The position numbers and the translations under genes are program-made. A stretch of DNA of 64,000 nt, taken from the NCBI RefSeq assembly GCF_900128425.1, contig NZ_LT635782.1:1868476-1932475 (forward strand), written 5' to 3'. Below, one piece after another: positions 43,857-52,058 of this stretch. Source of the DNA: Anaerococcus urinomassiliensis (GTDB lineage: Bacteria; Bacillota; Clostridia; Tissierellales; Peptoniphilaceae). The notes beneath the pieces were generated by a model, which saw nothing but the letters and a program-made list of their open reading frames with translations, did not search any database and was not told where the DNA came from. How positions within the stretch are numbered: the first letter of the stretch is position 1; every line of letters starts with the position of its first letter.

Positions 43857-44528
43857 ATGAAAACTTATACTAATAAATTTCACAATAAACATACATATTT
43901 AAATATAGAAAATTCAGAGATATCCACTATCAATGATTTTGATCATTTGCTTGATAAGTATAAAAAGCCCCTACAAATAGGAGTGGATTCTAATAATTAT
44001 AAATTGATTGACTTATTGGTAAAAAATGATTTTATTCTAAAGAGAAAGTGTTATGAAGTCGAAGTTACCAAGGCAGATCTTAAATATCCTCTTGAAAAGG
44101 CGGATATTTTCCAATGTCATTATGGGAGTTATGAATACAAGAAATGTTGCCAAATTCTTTATGATTATTACGCACTAGTTCACTATGATGTTAGTCCGCT
44201 AACTGCAAGTTTTGCTGAATTTGTAAATATTATTCCTAAGGACTCACTTTATATTAAAGAAGATGGAACCATCACAACTTGTGTCTTTGTAGAAGAAAAT
44301 GAAATTGCCTACCTAGCTACTAGCAAATCCGATTCGAAAACTAGGAGAGTTTTCCTAAGTGCCTTATTAACTTTCCTTTTCGAGAAATACCAATATATAT
44401 TCTTTGAAGCAGACGACACGGATTACTTTGCCACAGAGTTAAGGGATATCTTTGATATAAATATTAGAAATTCTTACGATACTTACATCAAATATTACAA
44501 AAAGCATGAGACTAATAAGTTTTCCTAG
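43857..44528 (+). CDS. GNAT-like protein of unknown function (paralogue of 14989-15639)
   Basis: 223 residues, homologous throughout to the protein at 14989. Shared blocks include NKHTYLNIENSEIS, KRKCYEVEVTKADLKYPLE, a CC..LYDYYA..HYDV segment, CVFVEENEIAYLAT and KYQYIFFEADDTDYFATELRD. The strict conservation of FFEADDTD and of the Cys and His positions in the middle suggests a functional site. GNAT-like fold is likely; substrate unknown. The gene has its own TAGGAG site and converges with the toxin gene, whose stop lies 2 bp away. Confidence 0.7.
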   Translation: MKTYTNKFHNKHTYLNIENSEISTINDFDHLLDKYKKPLQIGVDSNNYKLIDLLVKNDFILKRKCYEVEVTKADLKYPLEKADIFQCHYGSYEYKKCCQILYDYYALVHYDVSPLTASFAEFVNIIPKDSLYIKEDGTITTCVFVEENEIAYLATSKSDSKTRRVFLSALLTFLFEKYQYIFFEADDTDYFATELRDIFDINIRNSYDTYIKYYKKHETNKFS

Positions 44529-44530
44529 TC

Positions 44531-44920
44531 TCATGCACTTGTATCATTTATATGATTTTTAACCCATTCCAATAGTTCTTTTTCACTTAGCTTTGAACTT
44601 GAAAGTTTAAGTATTACATCTATAAGTTCCTGATCTGTGTAAGTTAGAGAATAACCATTGATGTATAAATTTGTTAGCATAGCATGGGTGCCAATTCTCT
44701 TATTACCATCTATAAATGGATGATTCATCACAAGGGAATATCCAAGATGAACAGACTGACTTATGGCATCTGGATAAAGATTAATACCATCAAAAGTTTG
44801 ATAGGCAGAATTTATGGACAAATCTAACATATTTTCATCCCTAATACCCTTACTACCTCCAAATATTTCTATTTGTTGCGTGTGCAAATATAAAATTTGT
44901 TTTCTAGTTAATCTTTTCAT
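44531..44920 (-). CDS. Doc-family toxin (Fic fold, death-on-curing)
   Basis: 129 residues with the full Fic/Doc motif HPFIDGNKR (residues 67-75) preceded by the helices LTRKQILYLHTQQIEIFGGS. Doc-type toxins phosphorylate EF-Tu and stop translation. The gene overlaps the antitoxin by 4 bp, as expected for a type II module. The motif is complete, so the toxin is probably active unless bound by the antitoxin. Confidence 0.9.
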   Translation of the reverse strand: MKRLTRKQILYLHTQQIEIFGGSKGIRDENMLDLSINSAYQTFDGINLYPDAISQSVHLGYSLVMNHPFIDGNKRIGTHAMLTNLYINGYSLTYTDQELIDVILKLSSSKLSEKELLEWVKNHINDTSA

Positions 44921-45159
44921 TCAGATAATTTCTTATAAACTTCTTTATTTTTTTCGATTAAAGACTTAGAAATATCCATAACCAATTCATCATCGGCATC
45001 TTCAATATTTTCAGATTCTTCATAAGCTGTTATTACATATTTAGGTGCATTATTTTTTAAAATAACTGCAGAGCCTTTTTCATCAACTAATCTTGCTACT
45101 TTGGAAAAATTTTGATTAGCTTCGGTTATTGAAACCATTGTTTTTGTATCTATCTTCAT
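44917..45159 (-). CDS. Phd/YefM-family antitoxin
   Basis: 80 residues. The N-terminal DNA-binding part is TMVSITEANQNFSKVARLVD with GSAVILKNNAPKYVITAYEE, the Phd/YefM signature. The C-terminal 30 residues are acidic and helical (NIEDADDELVMDISKSLIEK), the usual toxin-neutralising tail. It precedes doc in the operon and probably represses it through the inverted repeat upstream. Confidence 0.9.
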   Translation of the reverse strand: MKIDTKTMVSITEANQNFSKVARLVDEKGSAVILKNNAPKYVITAYEESENIEDADDELVMDISKSLIEKNKEVYKKLSE

Positions 45160-45171
45160 AATAGCCCCCTT

Positions 45172-45207
45172 ATTTAGGATATATTATACCTACTTATAAT
45201 CCTAAAT
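45172..45207. promoter_or_regulatory. operator of the phd-doc operon
   Basis: ATTTAGGAT (45172-45180) and ATCCTAAAT (45199-45207) are a perfect 9-bp inverted repeat. On the minus strand a TATAAT lies between the arms, so antitoxin binding would cover the promoter. Confidence 0.65.
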
Positions 45208-45263
45208 CGAATTTTGTTAGACATTTTACCTATGCTATAATAAATAGGAAAAGAGGTGGAATT

Positions 45264-47936
45264 GTGAATCAGAGAGAGCAAAAGCAAAAAGCAAATGAAT
45301 TTGTAAATAGATGGCAGGGTAAGGGCAATGAAAAGGCAGAAAGTCAAAGATTTTGGCTAGACTTATTGCAAAATGTCTACGGCATAGACCAAGCCACAGC
45401 CTATGTGAGATTTGAGGATAAGGTTATGCTAGATAATGCTTCCTTTATAGACATTATTATTCCAGATACCCACGTCCTTATAGAGCAAAAATCTAGAAAT
45501 AAATCCTTAGACAAGGCCATCAAGCAATCAGATGGGGCACTCCTATCTCCATTTCAACAGGCTAAAAGATACTCAGCAGAATTACCATATTCCCAAAGGC
45601 CAAGGTGGATTGTAACATGTAACTTCAAACAATTTTACATATATGATATGGAAAAACCAACCGGAGAGCCAGAAAAAATTCTCCTAGAAGATTTGCCAGA
45701 GGAAGCCTACAGGATGAACTTTTTGGTAGACAAAAAGGACGAAAATATTATAAAAGAAATGGAAGTATCCCTCCAAGCTGGAGAGATAGTAGGTTTTCTT
45801 TATGATGCCTTACTAAACGAATACAACAATCCCCAAGACCCACAGACTCTAAAGGATTTAAATATTCTATGTGTCCGCCTAGTATTTTGCTTTTATGCAG
45901 AAGATGCGGGACTATTTGGCCACCACAATATGTTCCATGATTATCTTGGAAAATTTGATGAAAGTAACTTTAGAAGTGCCCTCATAGACCTATTTAATAT
46001 TCTAAACCAGCCAGAAGAAAAAAGAGATCCATACCTAGACCCAGAATTATTAGCCTTCCCTTATGTAAATGGAGGTTTATTTGCTGAGGCAAATATAGAA
46101 ATCCCAAGGCTAAATCCCTTTATTCGTGATATAATCCTAGAAAAAGCCAGTCGTGGTTTTGACTGGAGCAAGATATCACCAACCATATTTGGATCAGTAT
46201 TCGAATCCACCCTAAACCCAGAAACTAGGCGTGCAGGCGGTATGCACTACACATCCATAGAAAATATCCACAAGGTTATAGACCCACTATTTTTAAATGA
46301 TCTAAGAGATGAGTTTGACCAAATCAAGTCTATAAAGACAGAAAAAATAAGAAATAACAAGCTAGAAGTCTTTCAAAATAAACTAGCTAGCATAAAATTC
46401 CTAGACCCAGCAGCAGGATCTGGAAACTTTTTGACAGAAACCTATCTCTCCCTTAGAAAACTAGAAAATGAAGCCATCAAAACCCGTTTTGGAGACCAAA
46501 TATTTATGGGAGATGTAGAAGATCCTATCAAAGTCAGCCTTGACCAATTTTATGGGATAGAGATAAATGACTTTGCAGTAACAGTAGCAAAAACTGCCCT
46601 ATGGATATCAGAAGACCAGATGATGAAAGAAACAGAAGAAATCATCCACGCCAACATAGACTTTTTGCCACTCAAATCCTACGCCAATATAGTAGAAGGC
46701 AACGCCTTAAGAATGGACTGGGAAGAAGTAGTTGCTAAAGATGATTTGGATTATATAATGGGAAATCCGCCTTTTGTTGGCAAAAAAGAGCAATCTAAAG
46801 ATCAAAAAGCTGATTTGAGAGAAATATTTGGCAAATTAAAAGGATTAAATAAGTTAGATTATGTATCTGGATGGTATAAAAAAGCATCTAATTATATACA
46901 AGATACCAAGATCCACACAGCTTTTGTATCTACTAATTCAATAACACAAGGTGAGCAAGTATCTATATTATGGAAAAATTTAATTTTAGAAAATGGTATT
47001 TCAATAAATTTTGCTTATAGAACCTTTAAATGGGATAGCGAAGCATCTTTAAAAGCACATGTTCATGTTGTAATTGTAGGATTTTCTATTGAAAAATTAG
47101 ATAAAAATTATTTATACTCTCAGGATACTGTAAAAATAGTAAATGATATTAACGCTTATTTAGTAGAAGCGCCAAATACTTTCATCGACAGTAGAAAAAA
47201 ACCTATAGATAATGGAAATTTAATTTTAAATAAAGAAGAGTTAAAGAATATTTTAAAAGAAAATATAAAAAATAAAGAATTTATAAAAAAATATATTGGT
47301 GGATATGAGCTTCTCAATAACAAAATGCGTTGGTGTATATGGTTAACTGATAAAGATCCATCTGAATATAGAAAATCAAGCAGAAGAAAAGAAACTTTAA
47401 AGCTTGCAGATACCCCATATCTATTTGGAGAGATAAGACAACCAAATTCAGATATGCTTGTAATTCCAAAAGTATCATCTGAAAGAAGAAAATATTTACC
47501 ATTGAAATTTGTAGATAAAGATACTATTGTTAATGGGAGTGCTTTAATATTAGCTACAAATGAAAAATATATTTTTGGAATTCTAACTTCTAATGTTCAT
47601 ATGTCATGGATGCGTGCAGTTGCAGGAAGGATGAAAAGTGATTATCAATACTCTGCTAGTATTGTCTACAACAACTTCCCATGGCCAGACCCAAGTCCGG
47701 AACAAAAACAAAAAATAGAAAAAACTGCCCAAGGCATTCTTGATGCACGTGAACTTTATCCAGCATCATCCTTAGCAGACTTATATGATGAGCTTACTAT
47801 GCCAGTAGAACTTCGCCGCGCCCACCAAGAAAATGACAAGGCAGTCATGGAAGCATATGGTTTTGATTGGCGTACTATGACTGAGTCTGAGTGTGTGGCT
47901 GAGCTTATGAAAATCTACCAAGACTTGGTAAAGTAA
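45264..47936 (+). CDS. type IIG restriction-modification enzyme (MmeI-like DNA adenine methyltransferase)
   Basis: 890 residues in one chain. The N-terminal nuclease-like region holds SFIDIIIPDTHVLIEQKSRN, a D-x(10)-ExK site (Asp63, Glu74, Lys76). A helical connector follows. The methyltransferase has motif I DPAAGSGNFL (about 381) and motif IV NPPFVG (about 500), which indicates N6-adenine methylation. The rest is the target-recognition domain. This order is that of MmeI-like enzymes that cut and methylate with one protein. The start codon is GTG behind AGAGGTGG. It is divergent from the phd-doc module. Confidence 0.85.
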   Translation: MNQREQKQKANEFVNRWQGKGNEKAESQRFWLDLLQNVYGIDQATAYVRFEDKVMLDNASFIDIIIPDTHVLIEQKSRNKSLDKAIKQSDGALLSPFQQAKRYSAELPYSQRPRWIVTCNFKQFYIYDMEKPTGEPEKILLEDLPEEAYRMNFLVDKKDENIIKEMEVSLQAGEIVGFLYDALLNEYNNPQDPQTLKDLNILCVRLVFCFYAEDAGLFGHHNMFHDYLGKFDESNFRSALIDLFNILNQPEEKRDPYLDPELLAFPYVNGGLFAEANIEIPRLNPFIRDIILEKASRGFDWSKISPTIFGSVFESTLNPETRRAGGMHYTSIENIHKVIDPLFLNDLRDEFDQIKSIKTEKIRNNKLEVFQNKLASIKFLDPAAGSGNFLTETYLSLRKLENEAIKTRFGDQIFMGDVEDPIKVSLDQFYGIEINDFAVTVAKTALWISEDQMMKETEEIIHANIDFLPLKSYANIVEGNALRMDWEEVVAKDDLDYIMGNPPFVGKKEQSKDQKADLREIFGKLKGLNKLDYVSGWYKKASNYIQDTKIHTAFVSTNSITQGEQVSILWKNLILENGISINFAYRTFKWDSEASLKAHVHVVIVGFSIEKLDKNYLYSQDTVKIVNDINAYLVEAPNTFIDSRKKPIDNGNLILNKEELKNILKENIKNKEFIKKYIGGYELLNNKMRWCIWLTDKDPSEYRKSSRRKETLKLADTPYLFGEIRQPNSDMLVIPKVSSERRKYLPLKFVDKDTIVNGSALILATNEKYIFGILTSNVHMSWMRAVAGRMKSDYQYSASIVYNNFPWPDPSPEQKQKIEKTAQGILDARELYPASSLADLYDELTMPVELRRAHQENDKAVMEAYGFDWRTMTESECVAELMKIYQDLVK

Positions 47937-47982
47937 AAATAAATTTAATGTAAAAAATCCTAATTATTTTTTAGTAGTCTGA

Positions 47983-48156
47983 GGGGCTGTTGCAAAATAG
48001 ATAAATCGTTCCTATATCATTCGAGCACCCTCCCAGAAAGGTCTCTGTCAGTCGACGGGCTAATTACCACCGTGAGCCGGCGGGCTAAACCTCAAACTTT
48101 CTGGGAGTGCACTCCAATGATGAAACGTTAGATATCTATCAATTTGCAACAGCCCC
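47983..48156. mobile_element. MITE copy 1 (174 bp)
   Basis: Ends in perfect 14-bp terminal repeats GGGGCTGTTGCAAA / TTTGCAACAGCCCC, which resemble IS6- or IS1182-type termini. The interior is itself palindromic (CTCCCAGAAAG...CTTTCTGGGAG) and more GC-rich than its surroundings. It encodes nothing and is the inverted counterpart of the copy at 54072. Confidence 0.85.
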
Positions 48157-48232
48157 TTTTTATGTCATGATTCATTTTCCTGTTTTGCCTAAAACAAGAG
48201 AGGGTAAAAATTAAAAAACATTATAGGAGAAT

Positions 48233-49684
48233 ATGATGAAAGGCAAAAAAATCCTACTAACTCTTATGATTTTTCTAACAGCTTGTAATGCTAATAATGA
48301 AACCAGCAATAAAAGCGAGAAAAATCCTAAGACCGATATAGATATGAAAGAAGAGACTAGCAACAAGGATGCTCTAGAGTCTGCCCAAACAGACCAGGCC
48401 CAAATGGATGAATTAATTGCCCAAAACCAAGCGGAAGTAGATAAGATGATGGAGGGCATGTCAGAAGAAGAAAAAAAAGAATTTGAAAAGAACATGGCCG
48501 AAATGGGTTTTGATGTAAATGACGTAAGCAATATGGATAAACTTTTAGAAAAATCTAAGGATCAAAACCTAGGTGATATGAGCCTAGCGGGCATACAAAA
48601 GGGAGATGGAGAGCGCAAAAAGGAAAATACAGCCAAGGCAGATACGTTATATGCCAAAATCAAAGAAGTTAAAACTGATATTAGCTTAGAGGGCATAGAA
48701 GGAGAGGCTCCTACCAGCAAAGATGATCTAATGACCACTTTTGGCTTTACAGAAGATCAAAGCGGCGAGGAGACCTACTTTGAAGACATATCCTATATGC
48801 AATCCAAGGATGGCAAGGAATATAAGATAGCTAGTAGTCAATCAGGCAGTATTTTGACAATTGAGCCAAAATCTAGTCTAGACATATCCCTACCATATGG
48901 GATAAGTGGTGATGATAGCAAAGAGGAGGCTAAGGAAAAGTTAATAGAAGGAGCTCATTTGCTTAGGTTAAATGAAGATAGCCACGCCCTAGACTTTGCA
49001 GCTGGAGATAAAATCTTTAGCCTAAACTTTGATACTAGTACCGGCAAAATCTATAGCGTAACCATAGAAGAACCGGTGGATTCATCAACTATAAAAAATG
49101 ATATTCTTTTAAATATCTATATTAAAAGAAATAGACCAAAAGAAGAAGGTTCATTTATGATAGAAGATCAAAAATTAACCTACCCAATGACCATGGGTGA
49201 TTTAAAAGATGCCCTAGGAGGGGAATATGAACTAATAAGTGACGAGAATACAAAGGACTTCTCCAAAGATTTTGATATGGGTATACTCACCTATGGAACA
49301 TATGCCATCCTTGATGCACCTAGCCACAAGTATTTAGTTGAATACAATATACCTGATTCAATAAAGCCTAATTTAAACGATCAAGGTCTATATACTCCAG
49401 ATGATAGCTATGAAATATCGGGTATAAGCTTTTATGATGGTCCAGACTTTGCAATAGAAGGCAAAGATATTGACATTAACCAAGAATCCTACAAAGACTT
49501 AGAAAAAACTCTTCTAGATAAGGGAATACTCTATAGTAAGGGCATAGATGGCCTAGAATATACTCCTTATGATAATATTAAATTTATAAGTAAAGGAGAC
49601 CTAGTAACCATAAAAGTCTCAAATTACGAGCAAAGACTTTATGAGGATGCCCAAAAAGAAGTGATGGCTGACCAAGCCTATTAA
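48233..49684 (+). CDS. lipoprotein of unknown function
   Basis: 483 residues with a lipoprotein signal (KKILLTLMIFLTAC, Cys18). An acidic, Gln/Met-rich linker (about residues 40-110, including EEEKKEFEKNMAEMGFDVND) leads to a beta-rich body in which SLEGIEGEAPTSKDDLMTTF and LTYPMTMGDLKDALGGEYEL look like two related small domains. I do not recognise the family. Two ATGs in tandem follow ATAGGAG. It is in the MITE-bracketed segment; surface exposure is inferred. Confidence 0.75.
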   Translation: MMKGKKILLTLMIFLTACNANNETSNKSEKNPKTDIDMKEETSNKDALESAQTDQAQMDELIAQNQAEVDKMMEGMSEEEKKEFEKNMAEMGFDVNDVSNMDKLLEKSKDQNLGDMSLAGIQKGDGERKKENTAKADTLYAKIKEVKTDISLEGIEGEAPTSKDDLMTTFGFTEDQSGEETYFEDISYMQSKDGKEYKIASSQSGSILTIEPKSSLDISLPYGISGDDSKEEAKEKLIEGAHLLRLNEDSHALDFAAGDKIFSLNFDTSTGKIYSVTIEEPVDSSTIKNDILLNIYIKRNRPKEEGSFMIEDQKLTYPMTMGDLKDALGGEYELISDENTKDFSKDFDMGILTYGTYAILDAPSHKYLVEYNIPDSIKPNLNDQGLYTPDDSYEISGISFYDGPDFAIEGKDIDINQESYKDLEKTLLDKGILYSKGIDGLEYTPYDNIKFISKGDLVTIKVSNYEQRLYEDAQKEVMADQAY

Positions 49685-49727
49685 AAATCCCAAGGTCTAG
49701 GCTTATAATTTCACTAAATCTCCAAGC

Positions 49728-49776
49728 TGTACTGACCCCCAAAAGTTGGACTTAAAAACCAACTAAAGGAGGTCAG
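49728..49776 (+). mobile_element. solo left end of the IS150-type element
   Basis: TGTACTGACCCCCAAAAGTT followed by GGACTTAAAAACCAAC matches the left end of the complete IS3 element (25234). It then breaks off at GGAGGTCA, with no T run and no transposase. The hairpin arms (49733-49749 and 49759-49775) are retained. Confidence 0.8.
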
Positions 49777-49892
49777 GTCAATCCCTAATCTGATTTTTCT
49801 TTGGCAAATATTAAAATAATTTTCTCTAGGCATAGACCTATTATAGATATTGGTCTATAGATAAATCCCTTGGAATATTTCATGGGATTTAC
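49777..49892. other. short intergenic region with two stem-loops
   Basis: ATAGACC...GGTCTAT (about 49832-49858) and AAATCCC...GGGATTT (about 49862-49889) are perfect 7-bp inverted repeats. The second may end the converging transcripts of the lipoprotein and kinase genes, although its T tail is weak. Confidence 0.4.
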
Positions 49893-50555
49893 TTATTTAT
49901 CTTCCTTACATAAACTCTTATCAAAGGCCTCCATAATCATAGCAAAGACCTCCTGCCAGTCTTGTTCACAATTTACATCATATTTATTCATATCTATGGC
50001 AATTTTATCTGAGTAGGAGTAATTCTCATACCAACTTTGGTACTCTTTATGGAGAGTTTTAAAATAGGCTAGGTCTTTTTGTCCCTTTTCTGTACTTAGA
50101 TCTATCTGCTCAAAGTCCCTACCTCTTTTGGCTAGGTTATCTAGGAACTTATCAAAGCTTATGTCTAGGTAGACTAAGAGGTCTGGGAATTTTTTGGGCA
50201 TGTCCTTTATCTCTTCTAACATATTAGCTAAGAGATCGGCATAGGTATCATATTCTACCTGACTAATATTGCCTTCCATTAGGTTGATTCTGGTAAATAA
50301 TTCGTCTTCATAGATAGAGCGATCTAGGACGTTTTTGTTGTTGGTGAGGGCTTCCTTTATAAGTTTGAACCTCTCGTTTAGAAAATATATTTGTAATAGG
50401 AAGGCGTATTTTTCCTTATCCTTGTAATATAGAGGCAGGATGGGATTTTGATCTACTGGCTCTATCATTAGCTTACTTCCAAGTTCTTTGGCAAGTCTTG
50501 CTGATACTGTTGATTTTCCTGAGGCTATCATTCCCGCTAATACTATCACTGGCAT
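49893..50555 (-). CDS. deoxynucleoside kinase
   Basis: 220 residues. The P-loop is GMIASGKS (residues 8-15), the DRS motif is LDRSIYEDELF (78-80) and the LID-like region is KRGRDFEQIDLSTEKGQ. This is the deoxyadenosine/deoxyguanosine kinase family of Gram-positives, which salvage deoxynucleosides to monophosphates. The ATG follows GAAGGAG on the minus strand. The gene stands alone. Confidence 0.9.
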   Translation of the reverse strand: MPVIVLAGMIASGKSTVSARLAKELGSKLMIEPVDQNPILPLYYKDKEKYAFLLQIYFLNERFKLIKEALTNNKNVLDRSIYEDELFTRINLMEGNISQVEYDTYADLLANMLEEIKDMPKKFPDLLVYLDISFDKFLDNLAKRGRDFEQIDLSTEKGQKDLAYFKTLHKEYQSWYENYSYSDKIAIDMNKYDVNCEQDWQEVFAMIMEAFDKSLCKEDK

Positions 50556-50824
50556 AGTTCTCCTTCTTGTTGTTGATATTGATTATTATTATACAATTAT
50601 ATTTTACATTTTTGTCATAGTAATTGCACATTAAATGCATAGCAATTGGATTATTATAAGTCTATGGAGATTATTATGATTTGAGTAAAAATGTGGGATT
50701 TTTTAAGGATAGAAAGGCCTTAGATATAAAAGTTGAGATAAATTTTGATTTCGGTGAAAAATAGGTATTATTGCTTCTATTAGACCTTGCAAGTTTACTT
50801 TGATTAATGCCATCTAAAGCAAGA
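50556..50824. other. gene-free interval with a possible decayed plus-strand frame
   Basis: At about 50680-50820 the plus strand reads as short protein-like pieces broken by stops (DLSKNVGFFKDRKALDIKVE, INFDFGEK, LDLASLL, LMPSKARKNL). It could be a worn remnant; I cannot name the source. Confidence 0.3.
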
Positions 50825-50849
50825 AAAAACCTTCCTAGTACTAGGAAGG
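50825..50849 (-). terminator. terminator of the second lipoprotein gene
   Basis: CCTTCCTAGTACTAGGAAGG is a perfect 20-bp palindrome. On the minus strand it is followed by a T run. It lies 14 bp beyond the stop of the gene at 50864. Confidence 0.85.
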
Positions 50850-50863
50850 CCTTATTAGCTAAA

Positions 50864-51835
50864 TTATTCTTCTCCTGGATACATGGTGGATGCACCTGGG
50901 TACATCTTGCCTAGTTCGTCAAATATTAGTCCTATATCTCCAAATCCTGTCTCTTCTAGCCTATCCATGGCACGGGTGTAGGCCTTATCTATATCTTCGT
51001 TTGTCATTTGATTTACTACAGAAGGAGAAAATTCATAGTATTGTACCATTGCTGCTTTGATGGCATCGTAGTCTGTTTGGCTTGATCCAAATCTTCTCAT
51101 TGTTGGTTTTTTAGGTTTTTCGTCTTCTTTTTTGGAAATGTCAGAGGAATCTCCCTCATTTTCTGCATCGGTACTTTCATCACTTTCTTTTTCTGGTGAA
51201 AGTTTATTTAAAAATAGTATATCTGCTGCTCTTTTTACGTAATCATCAAAGTATAATTCTTGATTTTCCATATAGGCAATCTTTAGAGCTTCTTGGATAT
51301 AATAATCATCTGTTCCCCAAACCTTATCTACTGGATAGCCCCAAGTTCCCATCAATGTTCTTTCGTAGTTGAACCTATCTGTAAGCTCTCCTTCAACTGC
51401 AGCTTCTTGGTTGTATTTTGCTGCTATTGAATCTAGAGGGAATTTGTTAGATTTGTATGGATTTTCAATTGCTAATTCTTGGAATACAAAGTCCTTTTGA
51501 TCCCAGTAGCCAGTTTCTTCTGATAGTTCTTTTGCTTTTTCTACTACTTTATCAATTTCTTCATCAGAAAGCTCATCGGCAAAGTCTTCATCAAATTCAC
51601 CAAATTCGACTATCATTTCTCTCCACTTATCATAGTCTGTTGCCTCGCTTTCTTTTCCAGCAAGACTTGTCTCTTTTTTGCTATCTTCTGATTTAGTTTC
51701 TTTATTATTGTCCTCTAGAGCCTGAGATATTTCTTCATCATTTGCTACTTTTTGGACATTTTTTGCTTCTTTATTATTACAAGCACTTAAAACAGCTATT
51801 AGTGCAAGGCTTGCTAGTATTTTTTTGTAAGTCAT
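50864..51835 (-). CDS. lipoprotein with a duplicated domain, function unknown
   Basis: 323 residues. The signal peptide ends in the lipobox VLSAC (Cys19), followed by an acidic linker. Two copies of a module of about 60 residues are visible. Copy 1 (about 67-130) has TDYDKWREMIVEFGEF with EEIDKVVEKAKELSEETGYW. Copy 2 (about 255-320) has TDYDAIKAAMVQYYEF with EDIDKAYTRAMDRLEETGFG. They share TDYD, a mid ID-K, EETG and a final EL motif. I do not recognise the family. It is divergent from the amidase gene. Confidence 0.75.
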   Translation of the reverse strand: MTYKKILASLALIAVLSACNNKEAKNVQKVANDEEISQALEDNNKETKSEDSKKETSLAGKESEATDYDKWREMIVEFGEFDEDFADELSDEEIDKVVEKAKELSEETGYWDQKDFVFQELAIENPYKSNKFPLDSIAAKYNQEAAVEGELTDRFNYERTLMGTWGYPVDKVWGTDDYYIQEALKIAYMENQELYFDDYVKRAADILFLNKLSPEKESDESTDAENEGDSSDISKKEDEKPKKPTMRRFGSSQTDYDAIKAAMVQYYEFSPSVVNQMTNEDIDKAYTRAMDRLEETGFGDIGLIFDELGKMYPGASTMYPGEE

Positions 51836-51965
51836 ATGGCCTCCTTAAGTTATTATAATTTTATCACGTTTCTTTATTTTTTTGTAGTTAAATACAAATT
51901 TGTAATAATTTTTTAATTTTTTTGGGTAATAAATATAATTAGTGCAAAAAATTGTAACTTTTTTG

Positions 51966-51994
51966 TTGCAATTACATACTAAATGGTTTATAAT
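51966..51994 (+). promoter_or_regulatory. promoter of the secreted amidase gene
   Basis: TTGCAA (51966-51971) and TATAAT (51989-51994) are 17 bp apart, 65 bp before the start codon. The remainder of the divergent intergenic region (51836-52058) is AT-rich without further obvious sites. Confidence 0.7.
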
Positions 51995-52058
51995 AGGTCT
52001 GTAAACTAAAAAAATAGACTTATTGTAATTATATTGTAATAAAAGTGAGGTAATAAAT

